From Kaistia dalseonensis (GTDB taxonomy: Bacteria; Pseudomonadota; Alphaproteobacteria; Rhizobiales; Kaistiaceae), in NCBI RefSeq assembly GCF_030814715.1, contig NZ_JAUSVO010000003.1, positions 186,001 through 250,000 of the forward strand: a stretch of 64,000 nucleotides of DNA, read 5' to 3'. The notes beneath the pieces were generated by a model, which was given only the letters and a program-made list of their open reading frames with translations, made no database searches and had not been told where the DNA came from. Positions 17,195 to 26,225 of the stretch are shown piece by piece; position 1 is the first letter of the stretch; each line of letters begins with the position of its first letter. Made by a program: the position numbers and the translations under genes.

Positions 17195-18826
17195 TCAGCT
17201 CGGAAGTGGGTCGAAGCTCTCGGCCTGCGCGGTCCGCCAACTCGCTGTATAGAATGGAGCATCATTGCTCTCCGTCAGCAGTTCGCCGGGCTTCAGGAAA
17301 CGATGCAGATCTGAGAAAAGCCGGATCTCGGTAGCCGAGACACGTCGTGCGAGATGGTGCGGCGCGAGCTCCGACGGATGATTGAGGCCGGCGGCAGCCA
17401 GCATTTCGGCGAGTGCATGCATCGTGTTGTCGTGAAAGCGCGCCACCCGCTCCGCCTTGTCGGGCACGACCAGGGCTCGCTGCCTGAGCTTGTCCTGCGT
17501 CGCCACGCCCGTCGGGCATTTGTTGGTGTGGCAACTGAGCGACTGGATGCAGCCGACCGCGAACATGAAGCCACGGGCGCTGTTGACCCAGTCGGCGCCG
17601 ATGGCCAACGTCGCAGCGATGTCGAAGGCGGAGATGATCTTGCCACTGGCGCCGATCCTGACCCGCGAACGAAGGCCCGCCCCGACCAGCGTATTATGGA
17701 CGAGCAACAGAGCTTCGCGCATCGGCACACCGATATGATCGGTGAATTCGACCGGCGCGGCGCCCGTCCCGCCTTCGGACCCGTCGACAACGATGAAGTC
17801 GGGCACGATGCCGGTATGCAGCATCGCCTTGACGATGCTCATGAATTCCCATGGGTGCCCCACGGCCAGCTTGAAACCGACAGGCTTGCCGCCTGAAAGG
17901 CGCCGCAGCTCGGCCAGGAATTCCATCATGCCGATCGGCGTCTCGAAACTCGAATGGCGCGCTGGCGAAATGCAGGCCACTCCGACCGGAACGCCGCGTG
18001 TCTCGGCGATCTCGACGCTCACCTTGTCGGCCGGCAGGATGCCGCCATGGCCGGGCTTTGCCCCCTGGCTGAGCTTCAGCTCGATCATCTTGATATGGGG
18101 GTCGGCGGCACGGCGTGCGAATTTCTCCGGATCGAAACGTCCATCCGCAGTGCGGCAGCCGAAATAGCCGCTGGCGATCTGCCAGATCAGGTCGCCGCCA
18201 TTTTCCAGATGATAGGCGCTGACACTGCCTTCGCCCGTATCCTGGGCAAAGCCAGCGAGCTTCGCGCCCTTGTTCAAGGCTCGGATGGCATTGGCGGAGA
18301 GCGCGCCGAAGCTCATCGCGGAAATGTTCAGGACCGACGTATCATAAGGTTGGGTACACTGATCGTTGCCGACACGGACCCGAAACGTCGCCGGATCGCG
18401 AACGGGCGCAGGGCGCATGGAGTGGCCGATGAATTCGTATCCGGCTGCGTAGACGTCCAACAGTGTGCCGAACGGACGCTCGTCGGGCTCGTCCTTGGCG
18501 CGCTGATAGACGAGCGAACGCTGCGTGCGCGAGAAGGGCAGTTGCGCGTCGTCGTCCTCGAACAGATACTGGCGCAATTCCGGCCGAACGGCTTCGAACA
18601 GAAAGCGCGCATGTCCGATCACGGGATAATTGCGCAGCACCGCATGATGTCGCTGCAGCACATCGACCACGCCCACGACCACCAGCCCGAGAAAAATCGC
18701 TAGCGGCAGCCAGAAGCGGTGCGTCTCGACCACCAGGACAAGAAATATCAGCGCCAGCACGATGCAGGCGAAGAAGACAGCGTATCGATTCGCAACCGAC
18801 GGGACCGCGAACGGCTTGACGTTCAT
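17195..18826 (-). CDS. FMN-binding glutamate synthase family protein
   Basis: The 543-residue protein has two N-terminal membrane helices (about residues 12-55). A glutamate synthase GltB2-like FMN barrel follows: MSFGALSANAIRALNKGA near residue 170, GEGSVSAYH, MIELKLSQGAKPGHGG and GADWVNSARGFMFAVGCIQS. The Cys residues in GCIQSLSCHTNKCPTG match the 3Fe-4S ligands of glutamate synthases. It lacks the glutamine amidotransferase domain, so it is a stand-alone synthase-like enzyme, probably membrane-attached. Such proteins are widespread and their reaction is unclear. The ATG has a GGGAGGAG ribosome-binding site. The hybrid kinase gene lies upstream on the same strand. Confidence 0.9.
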   Translation of the reverse strand: MNVKPFAVPSVANRYAVFFACIVLALIFLVLVVETHRFWLPLAIFLGLVVVGVVDVLQRHHAVLRNYPVIGHARFLFEAVRPELRQYLFEDDDAQLPFSRTQRSLVYQRAKDEPDERPFGTLLDVYAAGYEFIGHSMRPAPVRDPATFRVRVGNDQCTQPYDTSVLNISAMSFGALSANAIRALNKGAKLAGFAQDTGEGSVSAYHLENGGDLIWQIASGYFGCRTADGRFDPEKFARRAADPHIKMIELKLSQGAKPGHGGILPADKVSVEIAETRGVPVGVACISPARHSSFETPIGMMEFLAELRRLSGGKPVGFKLAVGHPWEFMSIVKAMLHTGIVPDFIVVDGSEGGTGAAPVEFTDHIGVPMREALLLVHNTLVGAGLRSRVRIGASGKIISAFDIAATLAIGADWVNSARGFMFAVGCIQSLSCHTNKCPTGVATQDKLRQRALVVPDKAERVARFHDNTMHALAEMLAAAGLNHPSELAPHHLARRVSATEIRLFSDLHRFLKPGELLTESNDAPFYTASWRTAQAESFDPLPS

Positions 18827-18886
18827 CGAACAGGCTCCTCCCGAGCACGCAGCCGCAACGATGACGCTGCAGGCGGTAGTCCTGCT

Positions 18887-21052
18887 TCAGGAATCGAGGG
18901 CGTCGCGAACACTCGTCGCGAGCTGATCGATCGAGAAGGGTTTGCCCAGAAGCCGAACGCCCGGATCGAGAAGTCCATTATGGACGACCGCGTTTCTCGT
19001 ATAGCCGGTCATGTAGAGAACTTTCAGTCCGGGCCGCATCGCCTGCGCTCGTTCGGCCAATTGGCGGCCGTTCATTTCCGGCATGACGATGTCGGTGAAC
19101 AGCAGCTTGATCTCCGGATGCTGGGCGATCAGATCGAGCGCTCCTGCAGTCCGGTCGGCATGAAGCACCGTATAGCCGAGATCGCGCAACGTATCGACAC
19201 TGAGCCGACGCACGGCCGGTTCATCCTCGACCACCAGAATGACCTCTTCCGGCGAACCGGTCGGCGCCTGCTCGGCGGCGCCGCGTGCGCGGTCATCATC
19301 GGCGTCTGAACCATAATAGCGCGGCAGGTAGATCTTGACGGTAGTCCCCTGCCCCTTCTCGGAATAGATCTTCACATGGCCGCCCGACTGGCGAACGAAG
19401 CCATAGACCTGCGACAAGCCCAAGCCACTGCCCTTGCCGACACCCTTGGTCGTGAAGAAGGGCTCGAATGCGCGATCGACCGTCAGGGTGTCCATGCCGG
19501 TTCCCGAGTCGGTCACCGCGATCAACACATATTGCCCGGCCGGAATGTCCTCGTGCTGCGCGGCATAGGGCGGGTCGAGGCTGGCATTGGCGGTCTCGAT
19601 CGTCAGCTTGCCGCCATCCGGCATGGCGTCGCGTGCGTTGACGGCGAGATTGAGCAATGCACTCTCAAGCTGAACCGGATCGGCGGCCGTCTTCCACAGT
19701 CCCGCGCTCAGGACCGTCTCGATCTGGATCGACTCGGTCAGCGCCCGACGCATCAGTTCCGACATGCCGGTCACGAAGCGATTGGCGTCGATCGTCTGCG
19801 GCGCCAGCGGCTGCTTGCGGGCGAAGGCCAGCAGGCGCTGCGTCAGCGCGGCGGCCCGATGCGCGCCGTCCTGGGCGGACGCGACATATTTCGCGACGTC
19901 GTAATTGCCACGATCGATCCGCTTCTGGATCAGGCCCAGACTTCCGATGATGATCGCCAGCATGTTGTTGAAGTCATGGGCGATGCCACCGGTCAGTTGG
20001 CCGATCGCTTCCATCTTCTGCAACTGCCGAACCTGATCCTCGGCCTTCTCGCGGCGCGCCATCTCCGAGGTCAGCTCGCGATTGGCTTCCGAAAGCGACA
20101 GGCTCGAGTTCCGCTCCATGCGCGATGCGCGGACGGCAAGCCAGGTGAGCACGCTGAAGACCACCACGGCACCGAGGGAGATGGGAAGGAAACGCCCAAA
20201 CCACGCTAGCCAGCCGCCCACCACCGCCGCGCGGGATATATCGACACTCAGATAGATCGGATAATCACCGACCCGGCGAAACGCGCCGAAACGCTCGCCG
20301 CCTTCGTCGCCGGAATAGATGCCCTCGGCCGGCAACTCGGCCACCGCCGCTTCGAGCCCCGGCGGATGCACCATCGTCCCGTCATCGGGAACCTGCGCCA
20401 GCATTTCCATGGTGGGTGCGCGGCTCAGCGTCACGCGCGCATCATAGGGCAGCGTGATGGCCTTCCAGTAATCACTGAAATAGGTCAGATCGGCGGTGAC
20501 CGAGACCATGCCGCGGAACCGCTTCTGGTCGTCCTCCATCCGCGTGCTCAGCAGGAATGTCGGCCGATGCGTGACGCGCCCGATGATGAGAGGTCCGATG
20601 AAGATCTCGTCGACGGGCTGCTGCGCGGCCTTGAAATTCTCGCGATCGGTGGCGTTCGAGACGGGAGCCGGGAAGGAAAATGTCGTCGCCCGCAATTGGC
20701 CTGTCTGATCGTTGAGCCAGACGTCTTCCACATAGGGCATGGACCGGATCAGGCCCGTCATCTGCTCGTGGAGTGCGGAAGAACCGGCAATGTCGTCCCA
20801 GGACCGGTCAGCGACCAATACCGCTGCGCCGGTCAGCGCGACGCGACCGACCTCGAACAGCCGGTGCGCGTGGTCCGACAGGAAGAACGCTTCCGTCACC
20901 ACCTCGTCGCGCGCGTCCGAAATGCGGCGCTGATACTCCATCCATGAGATCAGGGTCGAGCCGACGAGCGTCAACACGATGCCGAGCAGCCCGATCAGCG
21001 CGACAAGCCGCGTCACGTCGAACTGAATGCGGCGGCGCCCGGAAGCCGGCAT
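18887..21052 (-). CDS. Hybrid sensor histidine kinase with periplasmic sensor and C-terminal receiver
   Basis: This 721-residue protein has a first membrane helix at about residues 15-37, a periplasmic region of about 240 residues resembling a double-Cache sensor, and a second helix at about 285-307. The HisKA domain follows with GGIAHDFNNMLA (phospho-His near residue 358). The HATPase domain carries a DSGTGM G1 box and GKGSGLGLSQVYGF G2 box. The C-terminal receiver has Asp in LLFTDIVMPEMNG near residue 655. It belongs to the group with HDFNNML-type H boxes, which often phosphorylate their own receiver. The ligand is unknown. AAGGGA precedes the ATG, and a CAATCGATTG palindrome lies at 21081-21090. 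No partner DNA-binding regulator is adjacent. Confidence 0.9.
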   Translation of the reverse strand: MPASGRRRIQFDVTRLVALIGLLGIVLTLVGSTLISWMEYQRRISDARDEVVTEAFFLSDHAHRLFEVGRVALTGAAVLVADRSWDDIAGSSALHEQMTGLIRSMPYVEDVWLNDQTGQLRATTFSFPAPVSNATDRENFKAAQQPVDEIFIGPLIIGRVTHRPTFLLSTRMEDDQKRFRGMVSVTADLTYFSDYWKAITLPYDARVTLSRAPTMEMLAQVPDDGTMVHPPGLEAAVAELPAEGIYSGDEGGERFGAFRRVGDYPIYLSVDISRAAVVGGWLAWFGRFLPISLGAVVVFSVLTWLAVRASRMERNSSLSLSEANRELTSEMARREKAEDQVRQLQKMEAIGQLTGGIAHDFNNMLAIIIGSLGLIQKRIDRGNYDVAKYVASAQDGAHRAAALTQRLLAFARKQPLAPQTIDANRFVTGMSELMRRALTESIQIETVLSAGLWKTAADPVQLESALLNLAVNARDAMPDGGKLTIETANASLDPPYAAQHEDIPAGQYVLIAVTDSGTGMDTLTVDRAFEPFFTTKGVGKGSGLGLSQVYGFVRQSGGHVKIYSEKGQGTTVKIYLPRYYGSDADDDRARGAAEQAPTGSPEEVILVVEDEPAVRRLSVDTLRDLGYTVLHADRTAGALDLIAQHPEIKLLFTDIVMPEMNGRQLAERAQAMRPGLKVLYMTGYTRNAVVHNGLLDPGVRLLGKPFSIDQLATSVRDALDS

Positions 21053-21145
21053 GAATGATCCCTTCGATGATGTCGTTCTTCAATCGATTGAGGAATTCAT
21101 AGGTTGAAAGCGTTAACGGCTCCAGACCCGGACTGCGCGACAGGC

Positions 21146-21628
21146 CTACCAGACGCCCTCATGCAGCTTTTGCGCTTCCTCGACGAGGATGGGGCCGACG
21201 ACCTCGACATGGCGCTGGCCGGCCGCGAACACGATCTCGCAGGAGAGATCGAGCGTTGGATTCTCCGGGTGGTTTCCGGTGATGTCCTTGAGCTGGCGCT
21301 CACTCAGTCCGTAGACCACGCGGCCGAGGCCGACCCAATAGGCGGCCCCAGCGCACATCGCGCAGGGCTCCGCGGAGGTGTACATCGTGCACCCGGCGAG
21401 GAATTCCGGGCCATATTCGATGCCGGCCCGTGTCATCAGCACGCGCTCGGCATGGCCGGTCATGTCGCGGTTCGGCATGTAGCCATTGCCCTGCTCCATG
21501 AGCACGGTGCCGTCCGCCCCCACGAGAATGGCGCCAAAGGGATGCTGGCCGTTGCGGTGTGATTCCTCCGCCACGCGAAAGGCCAGCCGCATGAAGTGGT
21601 CGTGATCGAGCGCAGGCAGCGCGGTCAT
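21146..21628 (-). CDS. Nucleoside/nucleobase deaminase (cytidine-deaminase fold)
   Basis: The 160-residue enzyme has the zinc-deaminase motifs HAE (in MTGHAERVL, near residue 57) with its proton-shuttling Glu and PCAMC near residue 85 with the zinc-binding cysteines. This fits the guanine deaminase/tRNA-adenosine deaminase family. I chose the ATG at 21628 (MTALPALDHDHFMRLAFRVAEE) because upstream sequence to 21766 is not family-like and would overlap the stress-protein gene. The length and the YSSAEPCAMC-like segment favour a free nucleobase or nucleoside substrate over tRNA. It sits 91 bases downstream of the universal stress protein gene on the same strand. Confidence 0.88.
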   Translation of the reverse strand: MTALPALDHDHFMRLAFRVAEESHRNGQHPFGAILVGADGTVLMEQGNGYMPNRDMTGHAERVLMTRAGIEYGPEFLAGCTMYTSAEPCAMCAGAAYWVGLGRVVYGLSERQLKDITGNHPENPTLDLSCEIVFAAGQRHVEVVGPILVEEAQKLHEGVW

Positions 21629-21719
21629 CGGGCGTCTCCAAGAATACAGGGCGCGCCATCGAAGCCTTCGACGCGTCCTGACGCAAGCGAGAATTCCGAC
21701 GAACGGCCTCGGCGGCCAC

Positions 21720-22550
21720 TCAGTGGCTGAGCAGGCAGCAGATCGTGCTGTCGGCGAGAACGTCATGCGTAACGCCGCCGAATACCCATTCTCTCAGCCT
21801 GGCATGACCATATCCACCCATCACGACCAGATCAGCGCCCTGCTGATGGGCGAAGGCTAGGATCTGGGAACCATCGGCGTAGGGCGTCGTCGGCTGAACG
21901 AAGGTCTGCGACGGCACCCCGTGCCGCGCGAGAAAACCGGCAACATCCTTCACCGCGTTCTCAGCCGGCTCGGCTTCGCCGGGCTCGTGGATCGCGAGGA
22001 TCGAGGTCTTCTGCGCGAGGCGCAGAAATGGCAGCGCATCGACAACCGCACGCTGTGCCTCGCGCCCATCCTTCCAGGCGATAAGGACATTGTCGGCGGC
22101 CGGTGTCTCGGCCTGCGGCGGTACGATGAGGACGGGACGTCCCGTCTTCATCAGCACGTCGCCCGCGCTCACGGAGTGGTTCGGTGCGCTGGTACCGGTA
22201 TCGCGCCCGACGATGATGAGATCCGCCGCCCGCGCCTGACGCGCGATCAGATCGGATGGATAGGCAATCGCCGAACGCCATTCGGTCGTCAGCGCCGTGG
22301 TGCCGGAAACCGAATCAAACAGCGCCTTTGCGTTCTTCAGCAGGTCTTCCGCCCGCTCCCGCTCGAGCATGGCGAGTTCACCCACCATCGCTCCGGCCGC
22401 GAAGGGATCGGCCAAAGGCGGCTCCGGGACGGCTCCGGCAATACCGATCAGGACGGCGCCGAAGCGCTCCGCCAGATCGCAGGCGAGACGGATGCGCGCT
22501 GCCGCAGCCTTCCCATCATCGACATGGACCATCAAGGTTGCCGGGTTCAT
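21720..22550 (-). CDS. Universal stress protein (UspA family)
   Basis: A 276-residue Usp protein. The C-terminal VVMGGYGHARLREWVFGGVTHDVL segment is the classic ATP-binding G-2x-G-9x-G(S/T) region. The N-terminal half MNPATLMVHVDDGKAAAARIRLACDLAERFGA begins like a Usp fold, so two half-domains are likely. Usp proteins bind nucleotides and support survival under stress or low oxygen. A FixK-type box at 22619-22632 lies about 70 bases upstream, between this gene and the divergent dehydrogenase gene. Microaerobic induction is therefore likely, by inference. Confidence 0.9.
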   Translation of the reverse strand: MNPATLMVHVDDGKAAAARIRLACDLAERFGAVLIGIAGAVPEPPLADPFAAGAMVGELAMLERERAEDLLKNAKALFDSVSGTTALTTEWRSAIAYPSDLIARQARAADLIIVGRDTGTSAPNHSVSAGDVLMKTGRPVLIVPPQAETPAADNVLIAWKDGREAQRAVVDALPFLRLAQKTSILAIHEPGEAEPAENAVKDVAGFLARHGVPSQTFVQPTTPYADGSQILAFAHQQGADLVVMGGYGHARLREWVFGGVTHDVLADSTICCLLSH

Positions 22551-22618
22551 CGCTCATCTCCTGCGGCGCACGCGCTCAAACCGATCGCGGCAATCTAGGC
22601 TTTCGGGGTCAGAGAGCG

Positions 22619-22632
22619 TTGACCCAGATCAA
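22619..22632. promoter_or_regulatory. FixK/FNR-type box (TTGACCCAGATCAA)
   Basis: This 14-mer fits the TTGAT-N4-ATCAA anaerobox with one mismatch in the left half and a perfect right half. It lies midway between the divergent universal stress protein and alcohol dehydrogenase starts, 62-69 bases from each. A Crp/FixK-like regulator and FixLJ are encoded about 3-5 kb away. Binding is predicted from the consensus only. Confidence 0.75.
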
Positions 22633-22693
22633 CGCCAGAGGCAAGCGGCCGCCCTACCTATGATGGCGTCATCGTCGGTAAGTTCGGAGGAAT

Positions 22694-23773
22694 ATGGCCA
22701 TGCCCAAGATGAAAGCCGCGATCTTTGTCGAACCGGGCCGGATCGTGCTCGACGAGAAGCCGATTCCCGATGTCGGCCCTCTCGATGCGCTGATCCGCCT
22801 GACCACGACCACGATCTGCGGGACCGACGTTCACATCCTCAAGGGCGAATATCCGGTCGCCAAGGGCCTCACCATCGGCCACGAACCGGTCGGCATCATC
22901 GAAAAGCTCGGTTCCGCCGTTCAGGGCTTCAGGGAGGGACAGCGTGTGATCGCCGGCGCGATTACGCCGAGCGGCCATTCCTATGCCTGCCTCTGCGGCT
23001 GCGGCTCCCAGGACGGCGCCGGCACCAAGCATGGCTTCAAGGCCATGGGCGGCTGGAAATTCGGCAATACGATCGATGGTTGCCAGGCGGAATATGTGCT
23101 GGTTCCCGATGCGATCGCCAATCTGAGCCCGGTGCCGGACGGCCTGACCGACGAGCAGGTCCTGATGTGTCCAGACATCATGTCGACTGGCTTTTCAGGC
23201 GCCGAGAGCGGCAAGATCCGGATCGGCGATGCGGTCGTCGTCTTCGCGCTCGGTCCCATCGGGCTCTGCGCCGTCGCCGGTGCCAAGCTCATGGGCGCCA
23301 CCACCATCATTGGCGTCGACACCGTGCCGGCTCGCCTCGAGGTCGCCAAGAAGCTCGGCGCCACACATGTAGTGGACTTCAAGGCGGAGAACCCGCTGGA
23401 TGCCATTGCCCGCATCACCGATGGACGCGGCGTCGACGTGGCGATTGAAGCGCTCGGCACGCAGACGACCTTCGAATCGGGCCTGAGGGCGCTTCGTCCC
23501 GGCGGGACGCTGTCGAGCCTGGGTGTCTATTCGACCGATCTGCGCATTCCGCTCGATGCCTTTTCGGCCGGGCTTGGCGACAACAAGATCGTCACGACGC
23601 TCTGCCCGGGAGGCAAGGAGCGTATGCGCCGCCTGATGAGCGTGATCGAATCGCAGCGGGTCGACCTCAAGCCGCTCGTGACGCATCGCTTCAAACTGGA
23701 CCAGATCGAAGAGGCCTATGAACTCTTCGCCAACCAGCGCGATGGCGTCCTGAAAGTCGCGATCACGCCCTGA
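22694..23773 (+). CDS. Zinc-dependent alcohol dehydrogenase (MDR family)
   Basis: The 359-residue enzyme has the catalytic-zinc motif ICGTDVHILKG near residue 40, GHEPVG near residue 64, and a Rossmann segment VFALGPIGLCAVAGAKLMGA near residue 185. A Cys-containing loop CLCGCGSQDGAG lies near residue 100. It oxidises an alcohol or reduces an aldehyde with NAD(P). Many relatives in alphaproteobacteria are induced by low oxygen. GGAGG at 22686-22690 supports translation from ATG 22694 or the in-frame ATG at 22700. The upstream FixK-type box and divergent universal stress protein gene suggest shared microaerobic control. Confidence 0.92.
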   Translation: MAMPKMKAAIFVEPGRIVLDEKPIPDVGPLDALIRLTTTTICGTDVHILKGEYPVAKGLTIGHEPVGIIEKLGSAVQGFREGQRVIAGAITPSGHSYACLCGCGSQDGAGTKHGFKAMGGWKFGNTIDGCQAEYVLVPDAIANLSPVPDGLTDEQVLMCPDIMSTGFSGAESGKIRIGDAVVVFALGPIGLCAVAGAKLMGATTIIGVDTVPARLEVAKKLGATHVVDFKAENPLDAIARITDGRGVDVAIEALGTQTTFESGLRALRPGGTLSSLGVYSTDLRIPLDAFSAGLGDNKIVTTLCPGGKERMRRLMSVIESQRVDLKPLVTHRFKLDQIEEAYELFANQRDGVLKVAITP

Positions 23774-23777
23774 TCGA

Positions 23778-23815
23778 GATCGCGGGCGACGCAGGCAATC
23801 GTGTCGCCCGCGATC
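23778..23815. terminator. Shared terminator hairpin between convergent genes
   Basis: GATCGCGGGCGAC at 23778-23790 pairs perfectly with GTCGCCCGCGATC at 23803-23815 (13 bp, 12-base loop). It starts a few bases after the dehydrogenase stop and ends 20 bases before the CYTH/CHAD stop, so it can terminate both transcripts. Confidence 0.8.
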
Positions 23816-23835
23816 TGCAAACTCTGCAAACAGCG

Positions 23836-25365
23836 TCAGGCCGTGCGCGAGCGGCGCGACCTGGCAATCCAGAAGGGACGCGCCTTGCGGAAGCGGCGCC
23901 AGTCTCGGGAAAGGGAACCGAGCGTGCGGCGCATCTCGCGGCCTGGCAGTTTCGGCATGGATACGAACCGGCCGACATCGCCCAGTTGCAGCGTGGCAAT
24001 CAGGCGCTCGATCATGACTTGGTCGTTGAGTTCGCCTAGATCTCGTTGCAGCGAACCGAGCCGCTCCACATAGGGACCCGCTTGATCCTCGTCATAAAGG
24101 CTACTGAAGAAGTCCGCCGCATAGCGGAGCTTTTTGAGCGCGATGCGCAGCCTGTGACGAGAAACGGGCGAACGCCGGGCCGGATCCTTGTGGCGCTTCA
24201 GCGCCTTCCCGAGCAAAGCCGCCAACCCCTCCTCGGCGATCATCTCGATCGAACCGGGAAAAGTTGCATTCGGCATTTCGCCGACATTGAGAATACAAAG
24301 CTGCAGCGCGAGCACGAAGCGCGCCGTATTGCTGTCCGCGAGCCTCGCGGCGGCCTCTGCATAGGCCGCGTGCCGACGCCTGGCTATTCGTCGCATCAGG
24401 CGCCGACGCGCTTTGGCCGCCTCGGGGTCGTCGCCAGCCGGCTCCCTCAGAAAGTCGTGCAGAACATCGAGATTGCGCGCCTCGCCCAGCACGGCCGCAA
24501 TCCGCCTGGCGCCGTCGGACAGGCTGCGCGCCTGTCCCGCCGGCAGAGACGGCCCGAACAGGCTGAGAGCCGAGCGAAGCTGTCGCAGGCTCACGCGGGC
24601 CTCGTGAACGGCGTCCGCATTGTGTCCGACGATGATGGCAGGCCAATTGCCGACGAAACCGTCGAGACAGGCCTGCAGAACCGCCGCGATCGCCTGTCCG
24701 GTCGGCATCGCCTCGTCAAGCTCGGGTGGCTCGGACGGGCACGGCACGGGCGCATGACCGAGGAGACCAAAGCCCCGCTCGGACTTGCTCTGCTGCATCA
24801 GGCCGGCAGCGAAACGATCAACGAAGAGAAGCCCGATTTCAAAGAGTGGCTGCAGCGGCCCGGCGCGCAGTTCGATCTCGAACTCGGCCACCCGCTCAGC
24901 CTTGCTGCCAGCGACGATCTCGCCGCTATCGGCCGCCAGTTCGATGGTGGCGCCGTGCCACTCGATCGTCCTGACCGTGCGCTCGATCTGGCTTGTGAAG
25001 ATCGCGACGAGCGGCGCGCCTTCCAGGATCGATTCCAGCTCTGCCGCAACCGTCGGTCCGAACAGGTCGATGTCCGGCGTGGACGCAGGGGCTGCGACTT
25101 CATGCTCGAACCGTGTGCCGACCGAGCCGGAATGGGTCGTGCCCTTCAGGCATTGCGTCGGCTCGACGCCGTCCTGCCTGATCCTGAGCACATAGCCATG
25201 GCGGAACAGGACGTGATCGGATGTATCGAAGTAAGTGCTGACGAGTCGTCGCGTCTGCATCGGGCCCCGCGTCAGGGCCTGTGAATCCGGTTCGAAGGCG
25301 ATCGCTTCATCGAGCCGATCAGGCGCTATGGCGATCTTGAGCTCATGTTCGCGACAATCAGGCAT
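23836..25365 (-). CDS. CYTH and CHAD domain protein
   Basis: This 509-residue protein starts MPDCREHELKIAI, containing the ExExK motif (E6, E8, K10) of the CYTH triphosphate tunnel fold. A C-terminal CHAD domain (about residues 220-500) contains repeated conserved histidines, such as VHEARVSLRQLRSALSLF and SRHRLRIALKKLRYAADFF. CYTH domains hydrolyse inorganic tri- or polyphosphate, and CHAD domains bind polyphosphate. It is likely an inorganic triphosphatase acting at polyphosphate granules. It lies just downstream of the Crp/FixK-like gene on the same strand, which may put it in the same stress regulon. Confidence 0.93.
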   Translation of the reverse strand: MPDCREHELKIAIAPDRLDEAIAFEPDSQALTRGPMQTRRLVSTYFDTSDHVLFRHGYVLRIRQDGVEPTQCLKGTTHSGSVGTRFEHEVAAPASTPDIDLFGPTVAAELESILEGAPLVAIFTSQIERTVRTIEWHGATIELAADSGEIVAGSKAERVAEFEIELRAGPLQPLFEIGLLFVDRFAAGLMQQSKSERGFGLLGHAPVPCPSEPPELDEAMPTGQAIAAVLQACLDGFVGNWPAIIVGHNADAVHEARVSLRQLRSALSLFGPSLPAGQARSLSDGARRIAAVLGEARNLDVLHDFLREPAGDDPEAAKARRRLMRRIARRRHAAYAEAAARLADSNTARFVLALQLCILNVGEMPNATFPGSIEMIAEEGLAALLGKALKRHKDPARRSPVSRHRLRIALKKLRYAADFFSSLYDEDQAGPYVERLGSLQRDLGELNDQVMIERLIATLQLGDVGRFVSMPKLPGREMRRTLGSLSRDWRRFRKARPFWIARSRRSRTA

Positions 25366-25445
25366 TTCGGCCCGCCTCCCGTGCCGTCAACGGCCTCGGA
25401 CTGGACCATCATAGCCGAATGGCCGGAAAACGTTAGCCCGCCGCC

Positions 25446-26144
25446 TCAGCAGGCATTGACGCGGTTCAGGCCCGAACGGCTGCGCAACGCAATCTGGCGC
25501 GAGCTGTTCAGCGATATAGCGTGCGTGCTTTCCAGATGCGTCATCGTGCGCGACACGGTCTCGATCGTCAGCCCGAGATAGTCGGCAATATCCTGGCGCA
25601 TCATCGGGAGTTCGAGCGCACCCTCCTTGGCGAGGCGATCGGCCATTTCAAGGATGAAAGTCGCGACACGCTCCAGCGCGGTCTTGCGGCCGAGGAGGAG
25701 GATATGATCCTGCGCGCGCTGCAGATGCTGGGCCGTCACGTTCCAGAGCAGCCTGGCGAAATCGCCGTCCTGGCTCGCCCAGGCGAAAGCGGTGCTGCGC
25801 TTCACGGCAAGAACTTCGGCATGCGTCACCGCCTCGGCCGAGAAATGATAATCGTCGCCGGGCTCGAGACCGAATATGTCACCGGCCATGTAGAACGCGC
25901 CGATCTGGCGGCGGCCATCATCCAGGATCTTGGTGCTCCTGACCGTGCCGCTCACGACCTTGTAGATATATTCGGCCGGCTCCGACTCCGCGCAAATCTC
26001 GCCGTCCTTCTCGAAGGAGACGGGGATGCCGAGTTGCTCGAACACGTCCTCGACGCGGCGCCCGGCTCCAGCGAGGCTCCTCGACGCGACCCAGTCCACG
26101 GCACTCGGAATACGCTTGGCTTCCAGCGATTGCGTGTTCGACAT
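25446..26144 (-). CDS. Crp/Fnr family regulator (FixK-like)
   Basis: The 232-residue regulator has an N-terminal cyclic-nucleotide-binding-like beta roll (AEYIYKVVSGTVRSTKILDDGRRQIGAFYMAGDIFGLEPG) and a C-terminal HTH with IADYLGLTIETVSRTMTHLE. Glu, Ser and Arg in that helix are the residues that read TTGAT half-sites in FNR/FixK proteins. It lacks the N-terminal cysteine cluster of oxygen-sensing FNR, as expected for FixK activated through FixLJ. An in-frame ATG at 26150 is also possible. It is divergent from fixL, with a palindrome between them that may be a FixJ site. Confidence 0.88.
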   Translation of the reverse strand: MSNTQSLEAKRIPSAVDWVASRSLAGAGRRVEDVFEQLGIPVSFEKDGEICAESEPAEYIYKVVSGTVRSTKILDDGRRQIGAFYMAGDIFGLEPGDDYHFSAEAVTHAEVLAVKRSTAFAWASQDGDFARLLWNVTAQHLQRAQDHILLLGRKTALERVATFILEMADRLAKEGALELPMMRQDIADYLGLTIETVSRTMTHLESTHAISLNSSRQIALRSRSGLNRVNAC

Positions 26145-26225
26145 CAACATGATCGCGACCTCGACGTTGGGATGATGACGAAGGGGTAGCGCGCGGCCCG
26201 GGCCATGAAAATTCAGATCATCCCC

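Noticed and set aside
18810-18826. FixK-box-like TTGAC-N4-ATCGA at the glutamate-synthase-like start
   Set aside because: It includes the start codon region itself and has mismatches in the right half, so it is likely chance.
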